In this document: one piece after another, positions 36,038-45,562 of the stretch | How the letters are laid out: every line of letters starts with the position of its first letter | Position numbering within the stretch: position 1 is the stretch's first letter | Origin: Mesorhizobium sp. YM1C-6-2 | Lineage (GTDB): Bacteria; Pseudomonadota; Alphaproteobacteria; Rhizobiales; Rhizobiaceae | NCBI RefSeq assembly: GCF_003666685.1 | Contig: NZ_RCIZ01000001.1 | Span: forward strand, 248,001 to 312,000 | Length of the DNA: 64,000 bases | Direction: 5' to 3' | Made by a program: the position numbers and the translations under genes | Notes under the pieces: generated by a model | Told to the model about the DNA's origin: nothing | Databases searched by the model: none | What the model saw: only the letters and a program-made list of their open reading frames with translations

Positions 36038-37060
36038 ATGCGCGCAGCAGTCCTCCACACGCCCGGCGACATCCGTATCGAGACAGTGCCGGAGCCGGTC
36101 GTTTCCGACGGCCACGTCATCGTCAGGGTGGCGTCGGTCGGCGTCTGCGGCTCGGATCTGCCGCGCATGCTCGTCAAGGGCGCGCACAAGATGCCGCTGA
36201 TCTGCGGCCATGAATTTTCCGGCCATATCACCGAGATCGGCGAAGGCGTGAACGGCTTCGCCAAGGGCGAACTCGTGGCGGTCGCCCCCATGCTGCCCTG
36301 CTTCGAATGCGACCAGTGCCTGCAGGGGCAATTCTCGCGCTGCCGCAACTACGATTATTTCGGCTCGCGCCGGGACGGCGCCTATGCCGAGTTCGTCGCC
36401 GTTCCGGTGAGCAATCTCATCAAGACGCCCGATGGGATCGACCCGCGCGCGGCCGCCATGACCGACCCCGCCTCGATCGCGCTGCACGCGATCTGGAAAG
36501 CGGGCGGCGTGCGGATGGGCCAGCGCGGCGGCGTCATCGGCTGCGGGCCGATCGGCCTCTTCGCCATACAGTGGATGAAGCTGATGGGGGCGAGCGAGGT
36601 CGTCGCCATCGACGTTTCCGAGGAGAAGCTGGAACTCGCCCGCCAGGCCGGCGCGACGCACACCTTCCTTGCCGGCGCCGAGCCCGGGAAGGAGCTGCTC
36701 TGCGACATCATCATCGAAGCTGCCGGCCATCCCTCGTCGATCAACCAGGCGGCGCGGCTCGCCGCGCCGAGCGGCCACGTTGCTTTCATCGGCATCCCCG
36801 TCGGGGACGTCACGCTGGACAACAAGACCTTCCAGCATTTCCTGCGCCAGGAAGTTTCGCTGCATGGATCCTGGAATTCGTTCGGCGCGCCTTTCCCCGG
36901 CCCGCAATGGACGGTTTCGCTGGAAAAGCTGGGTTCAGGCGAGCTGAAGTGGGAATTCATGATCACCCACGACCTTGATCTTTCCGAACTCCCTGCAATG
37001 TTCGCACGCTTCAGGGACGACCGGAGCCTGTTCTTCTCCAAAGTTCTGTTCCGACCCTGA
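36038..37060 (+). CDS. Zinc-dependent alcohol dehydrogenase, galactitol-1-phosphate dehydrogenase-like
   Basis: A 340-residue medium-chain dehydrogenase that oxidises a sugar alcohol (or its phosphate) with NAD+. Catalytic zinc ligands are visible in GVCGSD (Cys near residue 38) and ICGHEFSGH. The structural zinc site is the cluster CFECDQCLQGQFSRC near 88-102. The Rossmann glycine motif is GVIGCGPIGLFAIQW, followed by the acidic NAD-selective residue in VVAIDVSEEK. The overall pattern is closest to GatD. With a kinase next door, an un-phosphorylated polyol from ABC uptake could be oxidised first and phosphorylated second. Confidence 0.82.
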   Translation: MRAAVLHTPGDIRIETVPEPVVSDGHVIVRVASVGVCGSDLPRMLVKGAHKMPLICGHEFSGHITEIGEGVNGFAKGELVAVAPMLPCFECDQCLQGQFSRCRNYDYFGSRRDGAYAEFVAVPVSNLIKTPDGIDPRAAAMTDPASIALHAIWKAGGVRMGQRGGVIGCGPIGLFAIQWMKLMGASEVVAIDVSEEKLELARQAGATHTFLAGAEPGKELLCDIIIEAAGHPSSINQAARLAAPSGHVAFIGIPVGDVTLDNKTFQHFLRQEVSLHGSWNSFGAPFPGPQWTVSLEKLGSGELKWEFMITHDLDLSELPAMFARFRDDRSLFFSKVLFRP

Positions 37061-37089
37061 CGCTGGGAAGCATCGGGAGCCGACCATAT

Positions 37090-38610
37090 ATGACGAAGGT
37101 TTTGAGCATCGATCTCGGCACCGGGGGGGCGCGAGCAGGCGTCTACGATGTCGAGCGCAGGAAGATGTTCCCGCTGCGCGAGGCGGCGTACGAGACGCGC
37201 TATCCGAAGCCGGGCTGGGCCGAGCAGGACGCCGAGCAGTGGTGGAGCGCGCTGCTCAGCGCCGGCGCCCAGGCGGTGGCGGTAGCCGGAACCGGCGAAA
37301 TCGCCGCTGTCTGCGTAGCGACCACTGCGTCCTCCGTCGTGGTCTGCGACCGGGACGGCGCGCCGCTGCGTCCCGCGCTCCTCTGGATGGACGCCCGCGC
37401 CACGAAGGAAGCGCGCGACACGGCGCGCATCGACCATCCGGTGATGGCCTATAGCGGAGGCGAGGACGCCTCCGAATGGCTGGTGCCGAAGGCGATGTGG
37501 CTCGCCGCCAACGAGCGGCCGCTCTACGATCGCGCGGCGGTCATCTGCGAGGCGCTCGATTTCGTCAACCATCGCCTCACCGGCGAATGGGCGGCATCGC
37601 GCATGAACGCGGCGTGCAAGTGGAATTACGATTCGCTCAACGCCAGCTTCGTCCCCGAAATCTACGCGGCGCTGGGCGTGCCCGACCTCGCCGAGAAACT
37701 TCCGCGCCGTGTCATCCCCGTGGGCGGCACGGTAGCCCCGCTCCGCGCCGACGTGGCGGCCAAGCTCGGGATCACTTCGCCGGCGATCGTCGCGCAGGGC
37801 GGCATCGACGCCCATATCGGCATTCTCGGCGCCGGTACCGTTGCGCCGCAGGGCATGCTCCTGATCGGCGGCACCTCCAACGTCCACCTCACGCACCTGC
37901 CGCGACAGGATGACGTTTCCGGTTTCTGGGGCCCTTACCCCAATGCGCTGGTCGACGGCCTGTGGCTGGTCGAGGCCGGCCAGGTGTCGGCAGGCTCGAT
38001 CCTCAACTGGCTGAGCCGCACGCTCTTCGGCCTCGACGAAACCGGCCAGGCCGCGCTCATCGCCGAGTCGGCCAGCCGTGTCGCAGGCGGTTCCGGACTG
38101 CTGACGCTCGACTACTGGATGGGCAATCGCACGCCCTATCGCGACGCGAATCTGCGCGGCGCGATCCTCGGCCTCTCGCTTGGCCACGGCCGCGCGGACA
38201 TCTACGCCTCGGCCGTGGATTCGATCGCGCTCGGGTCGGCAAACGTCGTCGAGGTGCTGAAGGAACGCGGCGTCTCGATCGAGCGGCTCGTGGTGGCCGG
38301 CGGCATCTGCAAGAACCCGCTCTGGCTGCAATCGACGGTCGATGCGCTTGGGCTGGCCGTGCAGGTCGCGCGCGAGGACAATCTCTCGCTCGTCGGCACG
38401 GCGGTCTGTTCCGCCAGCGCACTCGGCCTGTTCCCGGATCTCCAGGCCGCGTCCGACGCCCTTGCCGTCTCGACCCAGACGCTGGAGCCGGACATGGCCC
38501 GCGCACAATGGTATCGTGACGCCATGTCGAGCTATCGCGAAACCACAGAGGTTCTCACTCCGCTGTTCCACGCATTGTCGGCCCGCCAGATGACGGGAGC
38601 GAACCGATGA
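37090..38610 (+). CDS. FGGY-family carbohydrate kinase, xylulokinase-like
   Basis: A 506-residue sugar kinase. The N-terminal phosphate-1 loop is LSIDLGTGGARAGVYD, the substrate region includes GWAEQDAEQWW and LLWMDARA, and the C-terminal ATP site includes VVAGGICKNPLWLQ. FGGY kinases phosphorylate ketoses or polyols (xylulose, ribulose, glycerol). The exact sugar cannot be told; the neighbouring dehydrogenase would produce a ketose, so xylulose- or tagatose-type substrates are plausible. It overlaps the SorC regulator gene by four bases (ATGA). Confidence 0.85.
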   Translation: MTKVLSIDLGTGGARAGVYDVERRKMFPLREAAYETRYPKPGWAEQDAEQWWSALLSAGAQAVAVAGTGEIAAVCVATTASSVVVCDRDGAPLRPALLWMDARATKEARDTARIDHPVMAYSGGEDASEWLVPKAMWLAANERPLYDRAAVICEALDFVNHRLTGEWAASRMNAACKWNYDSLNASFVPEIYAALGVPDLAEKLPRRVIPVGGTVAPLRADVAAKLGITSPAIVAQGGIDAHIGILGAGTVAPQGMLLIGGTSNVHLTHLPRQDDVSGFWGPYPNALVDGLWLVEAGQVSAGSILNWLSRTLFGLDETGQAALIAESASRVAGGSGLLTLDYWMGNRTPYRDANLRGAILGLSLGHGRADIYASAVDSIALGSANVVEVLKERGVSIERLVVAGGICKNPLWLQSTVDALGLAVQVAREDNLSLVGTAVCSASALGLFPDLQAASDALAVSTQTLEPDMARAQWYRDAMSSYRETTEVLTPLFHALSARQMTGANR

Positions 38611-39602
38611 GTGAAACAAGCCAGACGCAGACCGTCCGGCTGCCGTTCGACGAGCAGCGCGAGCACCTGATGGTGCGCGTCGCCAAGCTTTTCTACGATC
38701 TCGAGCGCACGCAGAGCGAAATCGCCGCCGAGCTCGGCCTGACGCGCTGGCAGGTGAAGCGCCTGCTCACCGAGGCGCGCGAGCTTGGCGTGGTGCGCAT
38801 CGAGATCACGCCGCGCACACGCCGGCGCACCGATCTGGAAGTCATGCTGCAGCAGGCCTATGGCCTGCACGACGCCGTCGTGGTGCCGCATGGCGAGGCA
38901 GTGGACAATGCACTGCTCATCGAGTCAGTGGCGCTGGCCGCCGCCAACTACCTCGTCGGGCTCAATCCCAAGCCTGAACTGCTCGGCGTCTCTTGGGGGC
39001 GCACCATGTCGGCGGTGGCGCGCCGGCTGCCGGCAAACTGGAGTCCTGACCTGCACGTCGTGCTCCTGAACGGCGCGATCAACCTTCGCTCGACCGCAAC
39101 GCAGACCAGCGCGGTCGCCGAGGAGATCGCGAAGTCCGCCAACGGCGTGGCGACCCTGCTGCCGGTTCCGGCAATCGTCGGCAAGAGCTCCACGCGCCGC
39201 GCGCTGGAGGAAGACCCCATCGTCGAGCGCGTGCTCGACCTCGCCGAGCAGGCCGAGGTCGTCTGCTTCTCGCTCGGTCCGATGAGCAACGAGTCGGTGC
39301 TGTTCGGCTCCGGCTATCTGGAGGAGAGCGACCTCGACCGGCTGAAGGCGGCGGGCGCCGTCGGCGACCTGCTCGGCCGCTTCATCGACGCGCGAGGCGA
39401 GATCGCCGACGCAGTCCTGAACGACCGCACGATCGGCCTGCGCATCGACCGCCTGCGGACCAAGCGACGCTCGATCGGCGTCGTCGCCGGCGCCGACAAG
39501 ACGCATATCGCGCTCGCCGCACTGAAGGGCGGCTACGTCTCGGTGATCATCACCGACGAGACGATCGCCCGCTTTGTACTGGAGAACGCGGATGGAAGGT
39601 GA
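38607..39602 (+). CDS. SorC-family sugar-binding transcriptional regulator
   Basis: A 331-residue regulator. The N-terminal helix-turn-helix is at residues 25-55 (LERTQSEIAAELGLTRWQVK). The rest is the SorC/DeoR-type sugar-binding domain with LGVSWGRTMSAVA and the late GIRIDRL-like block GLRIDRLRTKRRSIGVVAGADK, ending with SVIITDE, the effector-site hallmark for phosphorylated sugars. It is located between the kinase and the ATPase genes. The perfect palindrome at 34864-34888 is its likely target. Effector is probably the kinase product. Confidence 0.88.
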   Translation: MSETSQTQTVRLPFDEQREHLMVRVAKLFYDLERTQSEIAAELGLTRWQVKRLLTEARELGVVRIEITPRTRRRTDLEVMLQQAYGLHDAVVVPHGEAVDNALLIESVALAAANYLVGLNPKPELLGVSWGRTMSAVARRLPANWSPDLHVVLLNGAINLRSTATQTSAVAEEIAKSANGVATLLPVPAIVGKSSTRRALEEDPIVERVLDLAEQAEVVCFSLGPMSNESVLFGSGYLEESDLDRLKAAGAVGDLLGRFIDARGEIADAVLNDRTIGLRIDRLRTKRRSIGVVAGADKTHIALAALKGGYVSVIITDETIARFVLENADGR

Positions 39603-41088
39603 GATCCTCGCGGTCAGGAATCTGTCGAAACGCTTTCCGCCGAACATCGTGGCGCTGGAGGCGGCGAGCCTCAGCGTGCGCCGCGGTGAAGTCCATTGTC
39701 TGCTGGGCGCCAACGGTGCCGGCAAGTCCACCTTGCTGAAGATCATCGCGGGCGCCTACCGGCAGACCGACGGTGCGCTTCTTCTGGACGGGCGCGAGGT
39801 GCATCCGCGCTCCCCGGCCGAGGCCGCGCGGCTCGGCATCTCGATGATCTATCAGGAGCTGGACCTCGTGCCCCAGCTCACCGTGGAGCAGAACCTCTTC
39901 CTCGGCCACGCGCCGGCCCGGATGGGATTCATCGACCGTCGTACGCGGCGAAAGCGCGCGCAGCAGGCGCTGTCGCGCGTCGGCGCAACCTTCCCGCTCG
40001 ACGCGCGCGTCGAGACGCTGTCGGTCGCCAACCAGCAGCTTACGGCCATCGCGCGCTCGCTGACCATGGACGCCAAGATCATCATCATGGACGAGCCTTC
40101 GGCCTCGCTGAACGAGACCGAGCTCGGAGCCGTGTTCGAGGTGATCCGCGAGCTCGTGAGGCAGGGCGTGGCAATTCTCTACGTCAGCCACCGTCTCGGC
40201 GAATTGCGCGAGATCGGCGACCGCGTCACCGTGTTGCGCAGCGGGCGCACGATCGACACATTCGAGGTCAAGTCCACCCCGGACAGCGTTCTGGTCGAGG
40301 CGATCATCGGCAAGGAGCGCTCGCTGGTCGAGCGCGCCGCGCGCCCGCCGGTCACCGGCGAGACGGCGCTCCGGGTCAACCGGCTGAGCGGGGCGCACGG
40401 GCTGGAGATCAGCGGGCTCGAAGTGCGCTGGGGCGAAGTCGTCGGGCTGGCCGGCCTCAACGGATCGGGCCGCACCTCGTTCCTCAAGGCGCTGTTCGGC
40501 GCACACGCCTTCCAGGGCGACATTGTGCTCGACGGCAAGCCTTTCCACCCCCGCAGCCCCGCAGCCGCGATCCGCAGGGGCGTAGGCCTGGTGCCGGAAA
40601 GCCGCAAGACCGAGGGGCTGATCCTGCACGCGCCGATCTACAGCAACGCCACCTTGCCCTCGCTGCGCGGTAACTGGCTGGCGCGGCACGGCCTCCAGAA
40701 GCAGAAAGCGACACCGGTCCTCAACAGCCTGTCGACGAAATACGGCAGGCCCGAGCAGGCGGTCGTCCAGCTCTCGGGCGGCAACCAGCAGAAGGTGGTG
40801 CTGTCCAAGTGGATCATCAACGGCGCGCGCGTGCTGCTGCTCGACGAGCCCAGCCGCGGCCTCGACATCGGCGCCAAGGCGGACCTCTACAATCTCGTCG
40901 ACAAGCTCGCCGACGAGGGTGCGGCCGTCATCGTCGCCAGCAGCGAGCTCGACGAGATCTACGCCGCCTGCGACGTGATCTGGGTTTTCCACGAGGGGCG
41001 CAACATCGGCAAGTTCAATCCATCGACGACGGATCGCGATACGATCCTGAAGGCGACAATCCTGGGTGAAGATCATGTCCAGCACTGA
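39592..41088 (+). CDS. Sugar ABC transporter ATPase, RbsA type (two nucleotide-binding domains)
   Basis: A 498-residue tandem ATPase of a CUT2 importer. Domain 1 has an intact Walker A GANGAGKST, a signature region reading LSVANQQLTAIARS and Walker B IIIMDEPSASLN. Domain 2 has the degenerate P-loop GLNGSGRTS (Lys replaced by Arg), signature LSGGNQQKVVLSKW and LLLLDEPSRGLD, as usual for RbsA, XylG and MglA. The gene starts at ATG 39592 inside the end of the SorC gene, with GGAG upstream, so it is translationally coupled. Confidence 0.9.
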   Translation: MEGEILAVRNLSKRFPPNIVALEAASLSVRRGEVHCLLGANGAGKSTLLKIIAGAYRQTDGALLLDGREVHPRSPAEAARLGISMIYQELDLVPQLTVEQNLFLGHAPARMGFIDRRTRRKRAQQALSRVGATFPLDARVETLSVANQQLTAIARSLTMDAKIIIMDEPSASLNETELGAVFEVIRELVRQGVAILYVSHRLGELREIGDRVTVLRSGRTIDTFEVKSTPDSVLVEAIIGKERSLVERAARPPVTGETALRVNRLSGAHGLEISGLEVRWGEVVGLAGLNGSGRTSFLKALFGAHAFQGDIVLDGKPFHPRSPAAAIRRGVGLVPESRKTEGLILHAPIYSNATLPSLRGNWLARHGLQKQKATPVLNSLSTKYGRPEQAVVQLSGGNQQKVVLSKWIINGARVLLLDEPSRGLDIGAKADLYNLVDKLADEGAAVIVASSELDEIYAACDVIWVFHEGRNIGKFNPSTTDRDTILKATILGEDHVQH

Positions 41089-42088
41089 AACGGCCAGGAT
41101 GTCGGCCAGCGCGCCGCAGCCCGGTCTCGGGCGCAAGCTCGTCGACATCGCCATCGAGTACAATTTCGTCCTGATCTTCCTGGTGGTGGTCGCCATCGCC
41201 GCGTCGCTGTCCGACAGTTTCCTGACTTTCGGCAACGTCGCCAACCTGTTCCAGCAGGCGGCGGTCGTCGGCGTCGTGGCCGTCGGCATGACCTTCGTCA
41301 TCCTTACCGGCAACATCGACCTGTCGGTAGGCTCGGTGGTGGCGCTGTGCGGCATGCTGGTCGCCGTGCTGCTGTCGGCCGGCTATCCGCCGTTCGTCGC
41401 CGTGGCGCTTACCGCGCTTGTCGGCCTTTCTTGCGGCGCCGCCATGGGCGCCATCTCGGCGCTGGCGCAGGTGCCGAGCTTCATCGTCACGCTTGCCGGC
41501 CTCGTCTCCTTCCGCGGCATCACCTACCTGCTGACGGACGGCGTCCCGGTCAGCGGCCTGCCGCAGGGCTTTGCCGCGATCAGCTCCACGATGGTGCCGA
41601 TCCTGCCGGGCTTTGCGCTGACTTCGATGGCGCTGATCTTCATCGTGCTCTGCATCGTCGCCGGCATCGTGCTGCGCTTCACCGTGTTCGGCGAATATGT
41701 CTATGCGACCGGCGGCAATCCGGAGGCGGCGCGGCTATCCGGCCTGCCTACGCGGCTGATCGTCACCAGCGTCTTCGCGATCTCCGGCCTGATGGCGGCG
41801 CTGGGAGGCATTCTGCTCACGTCGCGCCTGCGCATCGGCCAGCCGACCGCCGCCCAGGGCCTCGAACTCGACGCGATCGCGGCGGTGGTGCTCGGCGGCA
41901 CCAGCCTCTTCGGCGGACGCGGCAGCGTGCTCGGCACCTTCTTCGCCGTCATGCTGCTGCAGGTGCTGCGCAACATCTTCAACCTTCTCGGGCTGGGTTC
42001 CTTCTACCAGATGACGATCACCGGCCTGATCATCATCGCGGCCATCCTGCTCAATCGGTTCATCGATCACCGGAAGGGGAGAGGGTAG
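41075..42088 (+). CDS. Sugar ABC transporter permease, RbsC type
   Basis: A 337-residue CUT2 permease with about ten membrane helices. Typical blocks are FVILTGNIDLSVGSVVALCGM, shown in part near residue 77, and the coupling loop GGNPEAARLSGL near residue 215, then AVVLGGTSLFGGRGSVLGT. I start at ATG 41075; a GTG nine bases earlier is possible. It overlaps the ATPase gene by 14 bases and ends the operon. Confidence 0.9.
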   Translation: MSSTETARMSASAPQPGLGRKLVDIAIEYNFVLIFLVVVAIAASLSDSFLTFGNVANLFQQAAVVGVVAVGMTFVILTGNIDLSVGSVVALCGMLVAVLLSAGYPPFVAVALTALVGLSCGAAMGAISALAQVPSFIVTLAGLVSFRGITYLLTDGVPVSGLPQGFAAISSTMVPILPGFALTSMALIFIVLCIVAGIVLRFTVFGEYVYATGGNPEAARLSGLPTRLIVTSVFAISGLMAALGGILLTSRLRIGQPTAAQGLELDAIAAVVLGGTSLFGGRGSVLGTFFAVMLLQVLRNIFNLLGLGSFYQMTITGLIIIAAILLNRFIDHRKGRG

Positions 42089-42186
42089 GGCTGTAATCGC
42101 AGGCTGGATCGGGCTGCGGTAATTCCGTCGCGTCCAAAACGTGTCTGTCGCGTCAAGGCCTAACGATAGAAGATGTAAGGATCCCA

Positions 42187-43119
42187 TTATTCCATCTGGC
42201 GATCCTTCACAGCCACGCCGGTGTCGAGGAAGCGCTGCAGTCGCGGCACGACGAAATCGAGGAAGACGCGTACGCGTTGAGGCATGCGCGGGGCTCCCAG
42301 AAAGACGGCGTGAATCTCTTCTTCATCGGGCTCGACCACATCGGCGAGCACTTCCACGAGACGGCCGGCGGCCAGATCGGCCCGCACATGATAGTCACCC
42401 ATGCGGGCAAGCCCAACGCCGGCGAGCGCCATACGCCGTACCGTCTCGCCATTGTTGGCGAGTAACGAGCCGTTGACCGCGCGGTCGACGATCCGCCCGC
42501 TTTCCTTGAGCGGCCAGACAGGCGCGATGCGGCGGAAATTGAAGCCCAGGCAATTGTGCCGAGAGAGGTCTTCGACCTTGCGCGGCGTCCCGCAGCGGCC
42601 GAGATAGGAGGGAGACGCCACAATCTTGCGCCGGGCCACGCCGATGCGGCGCGCGATCATGCCGGAATCGGGAAGCGTTCCCACCCGGAAAGCGATGTCG
42701 GTGCGGTCGAGATAGAGATCGACGATCTCATCGGACAAGGACAGGTCGACGACGATATTGGGATAGGAGCGCCAGAATTCGGGCAGGAGCGGCTCCAGGC
42801 CCAGCACCCCCAATGCGACGGATACGTTGACCCGCACCTTGCCCCCGGTTGCCGCGGCCCCGTGTGACAGTTCCTGCTCGATCAGATCGAGATCCTGCAA
42901 CAATGCCTGGCTGCGCTCATAATAGATCTGCCCCTCGGTGGTCAGCGACAAACGCCTGGTGGAGCGCTCGACCAGGCGGACGCCAAGCCGCTCTTCGACG
43001 CGCGAGATCAGCTTGCTGACCGTCGATGGCGTCATCCGCAGGAGGCGCGCGGCTTCTGAAAAATTGCCTGTTTCCACCACGCGCAGGAAGACCTGCATCT
43101 CTCCGGTACGATTATCCAT
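42187..43119 (-). CDS. LysR-family transcriptional regulator
   Basis: A 310-residue regulator with an N-terminal winged helix (residues 1-60; FLRVVETGNFSEAARLL and STVSKLISRVEERLG) and the LysR substrate domain. I start at ATG 43119 (MDNRTGEMQ) because this gives the normal spacing to the helix-turn-helix; ATG 43131 would add four residues and touch the palindrome at 43131-43151. It is divergent from the aldo/keto reductase and MFS exporter genes, the classic LysR layout, and probably controls them. Sequence is closest to the large group of regulators next to efflux or quinone/aldehyde reductase genes. Confidence 0.88.
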   Translation of the reverse strand: MDNRTGEMQVFLRVVETGNFSEAARLLRMTPSTVSKLISRVEERLGVRLVERSTRRLSLTTEGQIYYERSQALLQDLDLIEQELSHGAAATGGKVRVNVSVALGVLGLEPLLPEFWRSYPNIVVDLSLSDEIVDLYLDRTDIAFRVGTLPDSGMIARRIGVARRKIVASPSYLGRCGTPRKVEDLSRHNCLGFNFRRIAPVWPLKESGRIVDRAVNGSLLANNGETVRRMALAGVGLARMGDYHVRADLAAGRLVEVLADVVEPDEEEIHAVFLGAPRMPQRVRVFLDFVVPRLQRFLDTGVAVKDRQME

Positions 43120-43130
43120 CGCTGTCGCCA

Positions 43131-43151
43131 TCTATGATTTGGTTTCATAGA
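43131..43151. promoter_or_regulatory. Putative LysR operator
   Basis: TCTATGA (43131-43137) and TCATAGA (43145-43151) form a perfect 7-bp inverted repeat around TTTGGTT, with the T-N11-A type core of LysR boxes. It lies in the divergent gap between the LysR gene and the aldo/keto reductase gene. Confidence 0.6.
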
Positions 43152-43259
43152 TGATGTGGAGATCGAGCTGATTATCAAGCCCGGGCTGCCATTTTATGTG
43201 ACGGCGCATGACAGATGCACTCGGCCAAGGCCCGCCTGAACAATCCCGAGGAGTTTGCA

Positions 43260-44084
43260 ATGCAAACCGTCACCGCTCACGGCGCAACGATCCCTGCTCT
43301 CGGCTTCGGCGTGTTCCGCATGACCGACGCGGAAGTGGAGCGCATCGTCCCGACTGCGCTCGAAGCAGGCTTCCGCCACTTCGACACCGCTCAAATCTAT
43401 CAGAACGAAGCCGCGCTCGGCCGGGCTATCGAGGCCGCTGGCGCCCGCCGCGGAGACCTGTTCCTGACGACCAAGGTCTGGGTCGACAACTACAGCGTGG
43501 ATCGGTTCGCGGCCTCGGTGGACGAAAGTCTCGACAAGTTGAAGGTCGACCAGGTCGATCTGCTTCTCCTGCACTGGCCGGCCAACAAGGTTCCGGTTGC
43601 AGCCCAGATCGAGATGCTGGATGCCGTGCAGGCTGCGGGCAAGACCCGGTTCGTGGGCGTCTCCAATCAGAACATCGCGCAGGTGCGGGAATCCGTCGGG
43701 CGGTCCAAGGCGCCGATCGTGACCAACCAGGTCGAGCTGCATCCCTACCTGCCCCAGCACGCGCTTGTCGCAGCCGCCAAGGAAAACGGCATTGCCGTCA
43801 CGGCATACTACGGCATGGCCGACGGAGCGGTGCCGAAGGACAAGGTGCTGCAGCAAATCGGCGCCAAGTACGGCAAAAGCGCCGCGCAGGTCGGCCTGCG
43901 CTGGCTCGTGCAGCAGGGTCACATCGCTCTTTCCAAAACGGTGAACCCGGCGCGCGTCGGTGAAAACATTGCGATCTTCGACTTCGCGCTCGATGAAGCC
44001 GACATGGCCGCCATCGGCAAGCTCGCTCGCCCCGCGGGCCGGCTCGTCAACCCTCCGGGTCTTGCGCCGGCATGGGACGCTTAA
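43260..44084 (+). CDS. Aldo/keto reductase, 2,5-diketogluconate reductase-like
   Basis: A 274-residue NADPH-dependent oxidoreductase. The AKR tetrad can be seen: Asp and Tyr in FDTAQIYQNE, Lys in FLTTKVW and His in LLLLHWP. The closest pattern is the DkgB/YafB group that reduces small aldehydes and methylglyoxal. ATG 43260 is preceded by GAGGAG. The start of the MFS gene follows after 11 bases, so both are one operon. Confidence 0.88.
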   Translation: MQTVTAHGATIPALGFGVFRMTDAEVERIVPTALEAGFRHFDTAQIYQNEAALGRAIEAAGARRGDLFLTTKVWVDNYSVDRFAASVDESLDKLKVDQVDLLLLHWPANKVPVAAQIEMLDAVQAAGKTRFVGVSNQNIAQVRESVGRSKAPIVTNQVELHPYLPQHALVAAAKENGIAVTAYYGMADGAVPKDKVLQQIGAKYGKSAAQVGLRWLVQQGHIALSKTVNPARVGENIAIFDFALDEADMAAIGKLARPAGRLVNPPGLAPAWDA

Positions 44085-44095
44085 GGAAGCCAATC

Positions 44096-45310
44096 ATGAA
44101 CGCCAATGTCTCGACGACCGCTCCACTGGCGGAAACCACCTCATCCGCCCGCTGGGTGCTTCTCGCCCTCGCGATCGGCGCCTTCGGCATAGGCACGACG
44201 GAATTCTCCCCGATGGGGCTTCTTCCTGTCATCGCCAACGGCGTCGACGTTTCGATCCCAACGGCCGGCCTGCTCATCAGCGCCTATGCCATCGGCGTCA
44301 TGATTGGAGCGCCAGTCATGACGCTGGCCTTCAGCCGCTTCGGCAAGCGCACGGCGCTGATACTGCTGATGGCGATCTTCACCCTCGGCAATCTGATGTC
44401 GGCCATGGCGCCGGGCTATTTTACATTGCTCGCGGCGCGGTTGGTCACCAGTCTCAATCACGGCGCGTTCTTCGGTCTGGGAGCGGTGGTCGCCGCGAGC
44501 GTCGTGCCGAAGGAGAAGCAGGCAAGCGCGGTCGCCGCCATGTTCATGGGGCTTACCATCGCCAATATCGGTGGCGTGCCAGCCGCGACATGGATCGGCC
44601 AGCAGATCGGCTGGCGCATGGCCTTCGCCGGAACAGCCTTGATCGGCGTTGCCGCGATTGCGGCTCTCTGGTCGGCCCTGCCGAAGGGCGAGCTCGGCGC
44701 GATGCCCGACGTCAGGCGCGAACTGCGTGTGCTCACCCGGCCCGCGGTCCTGCTGTCGATGGCGACCACCGTCATGGGAGCCGGCGCGATGTTCACGCTC
44801 TACACCTATGTCGCCCCGACCCTGGAGACGCTCACCGGCGCATCCGACAGTTTCGTCACCCTGGGGCTGGCTCTGATCGGCATTGGCTTCACGATAGGCA
44901 ACTGGCTGGGCGGACGGCTTGCCGACTGGTCGCTCGATGGCGCCACCAAGATCTTCCTCGGCGCGCTCGCGGTCATCATGCTGATCCTGCCGCTGGCGTT
45001 CGCCAGCCATGCGGGGGCGGCCATCGGTCTCCTCGTCTGGGGCGCTGCGGCATTCGCCATCGTTCCGCCGGTGCAGATGCGGGTGATGGAGGCCGCGTCG
45101 GAAGCGCCGGGCCTGGCGTCCTCCATCAATGTCGGAGCCTTCAATCTCGGCAACGCGTTGGGCGCCGCCATCGGCGCTGGGATTATCGGCCTTGGCCTCG
45201 GCTATGCATCCGTCCCGATCGCCGGCGGGCTGCTGGCAGCCGCCGGGCTTGCCCTGGTGCTCGCTGGCGCGCGCGAAAGATCCAGCCGACTTGCCACATG
45301 CGATGTCTGA
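44096..45310 (+). CDS. MFS transporter, arabinose efflux permease-like
   Basis: A 404-residue exporter with twelve predicted membrane helices. The N-terminal block IGAFGIGTTEFSPMGLLPVI and the loop SRFGKRTALILLM (motif A like) are typical of the DHA1-type AraJ/YdhP group. ATG 44096 follows AAGGAAG closely. Being downstream of an aldehyde reductase under a LysR regulator, it probably belongs to a detoxification response. Confidence 0.87.
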   Translation: MNANVSTTAPLAETTSSARWVLLALAIGAFGIGTTEFSPMGLLPVIANGVDVSIPTAGLLISAYAIGVMIGAPVMTLAFSRFGKRTALILLMAIFTLGNLMSAMAPGYFTLLAARLVTSLNHGAFFGLGAVVAASVVPKEKQASAVAAMFMGLTIANIGGVPAATWIGQQIGWRMAFAGTALIGVAAIAALWSALPKGELGAMPDVRRELRVLTRPAVLLSMATTVMGAGAMFTLYTYVAPTLETLTGASDSFVTLGLALIGIGFTIGNWLGGRLADWSLDGATKIFLGALAVIMLILPLAFASHAGAAIGLLVWGAAAFAIVPPVQMRVMEAASEAPGLASSINVGAFNLGNALGAAIGAGIIGLGLGYASVPIAGGLLAAAGLALVLAGARERSSRLATCDV

Positions 45311-45562
45311 AGCCGGGAGAGCGTTTGTACTATCTCTTCGCCGTTACAGGATTACGGTCATCGGCGTACACGGTGCTCTCGAGAGGGTCGTCGCGTCAGT
45401 CGATCAACTCCGAACTTTCCGCCTAGTCTCGTTAAAGCCGTGGCGACCCAGCATGTAGGGGCAAAAACTCGATTCTAATCTGTTGCGCACAACTTCAGCA
45501 TCGCTGGCACAATGCCCCGGATCGGGTAGCCCGGTATCATCGGTCGACCAGAGGGTTCGGTG
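45311..45562. other. Convergent non-coding gap
   Basis: These 252 bases separate the ends of the MFS gene and the tartrate dehydratase gene. No gene, strong hairpin or repeat was recognised. Short AT-richer stretches (CTCGATTCTAATCTG) stand out slightly. Confidence 0.45.

Noticed and set aside
45311-45460. C-terminal extension or pseudogene remnant after the MFS gene
   Set aside because: The alternative frame running through this region has no similarity to any family I know and lacks its own start signal.
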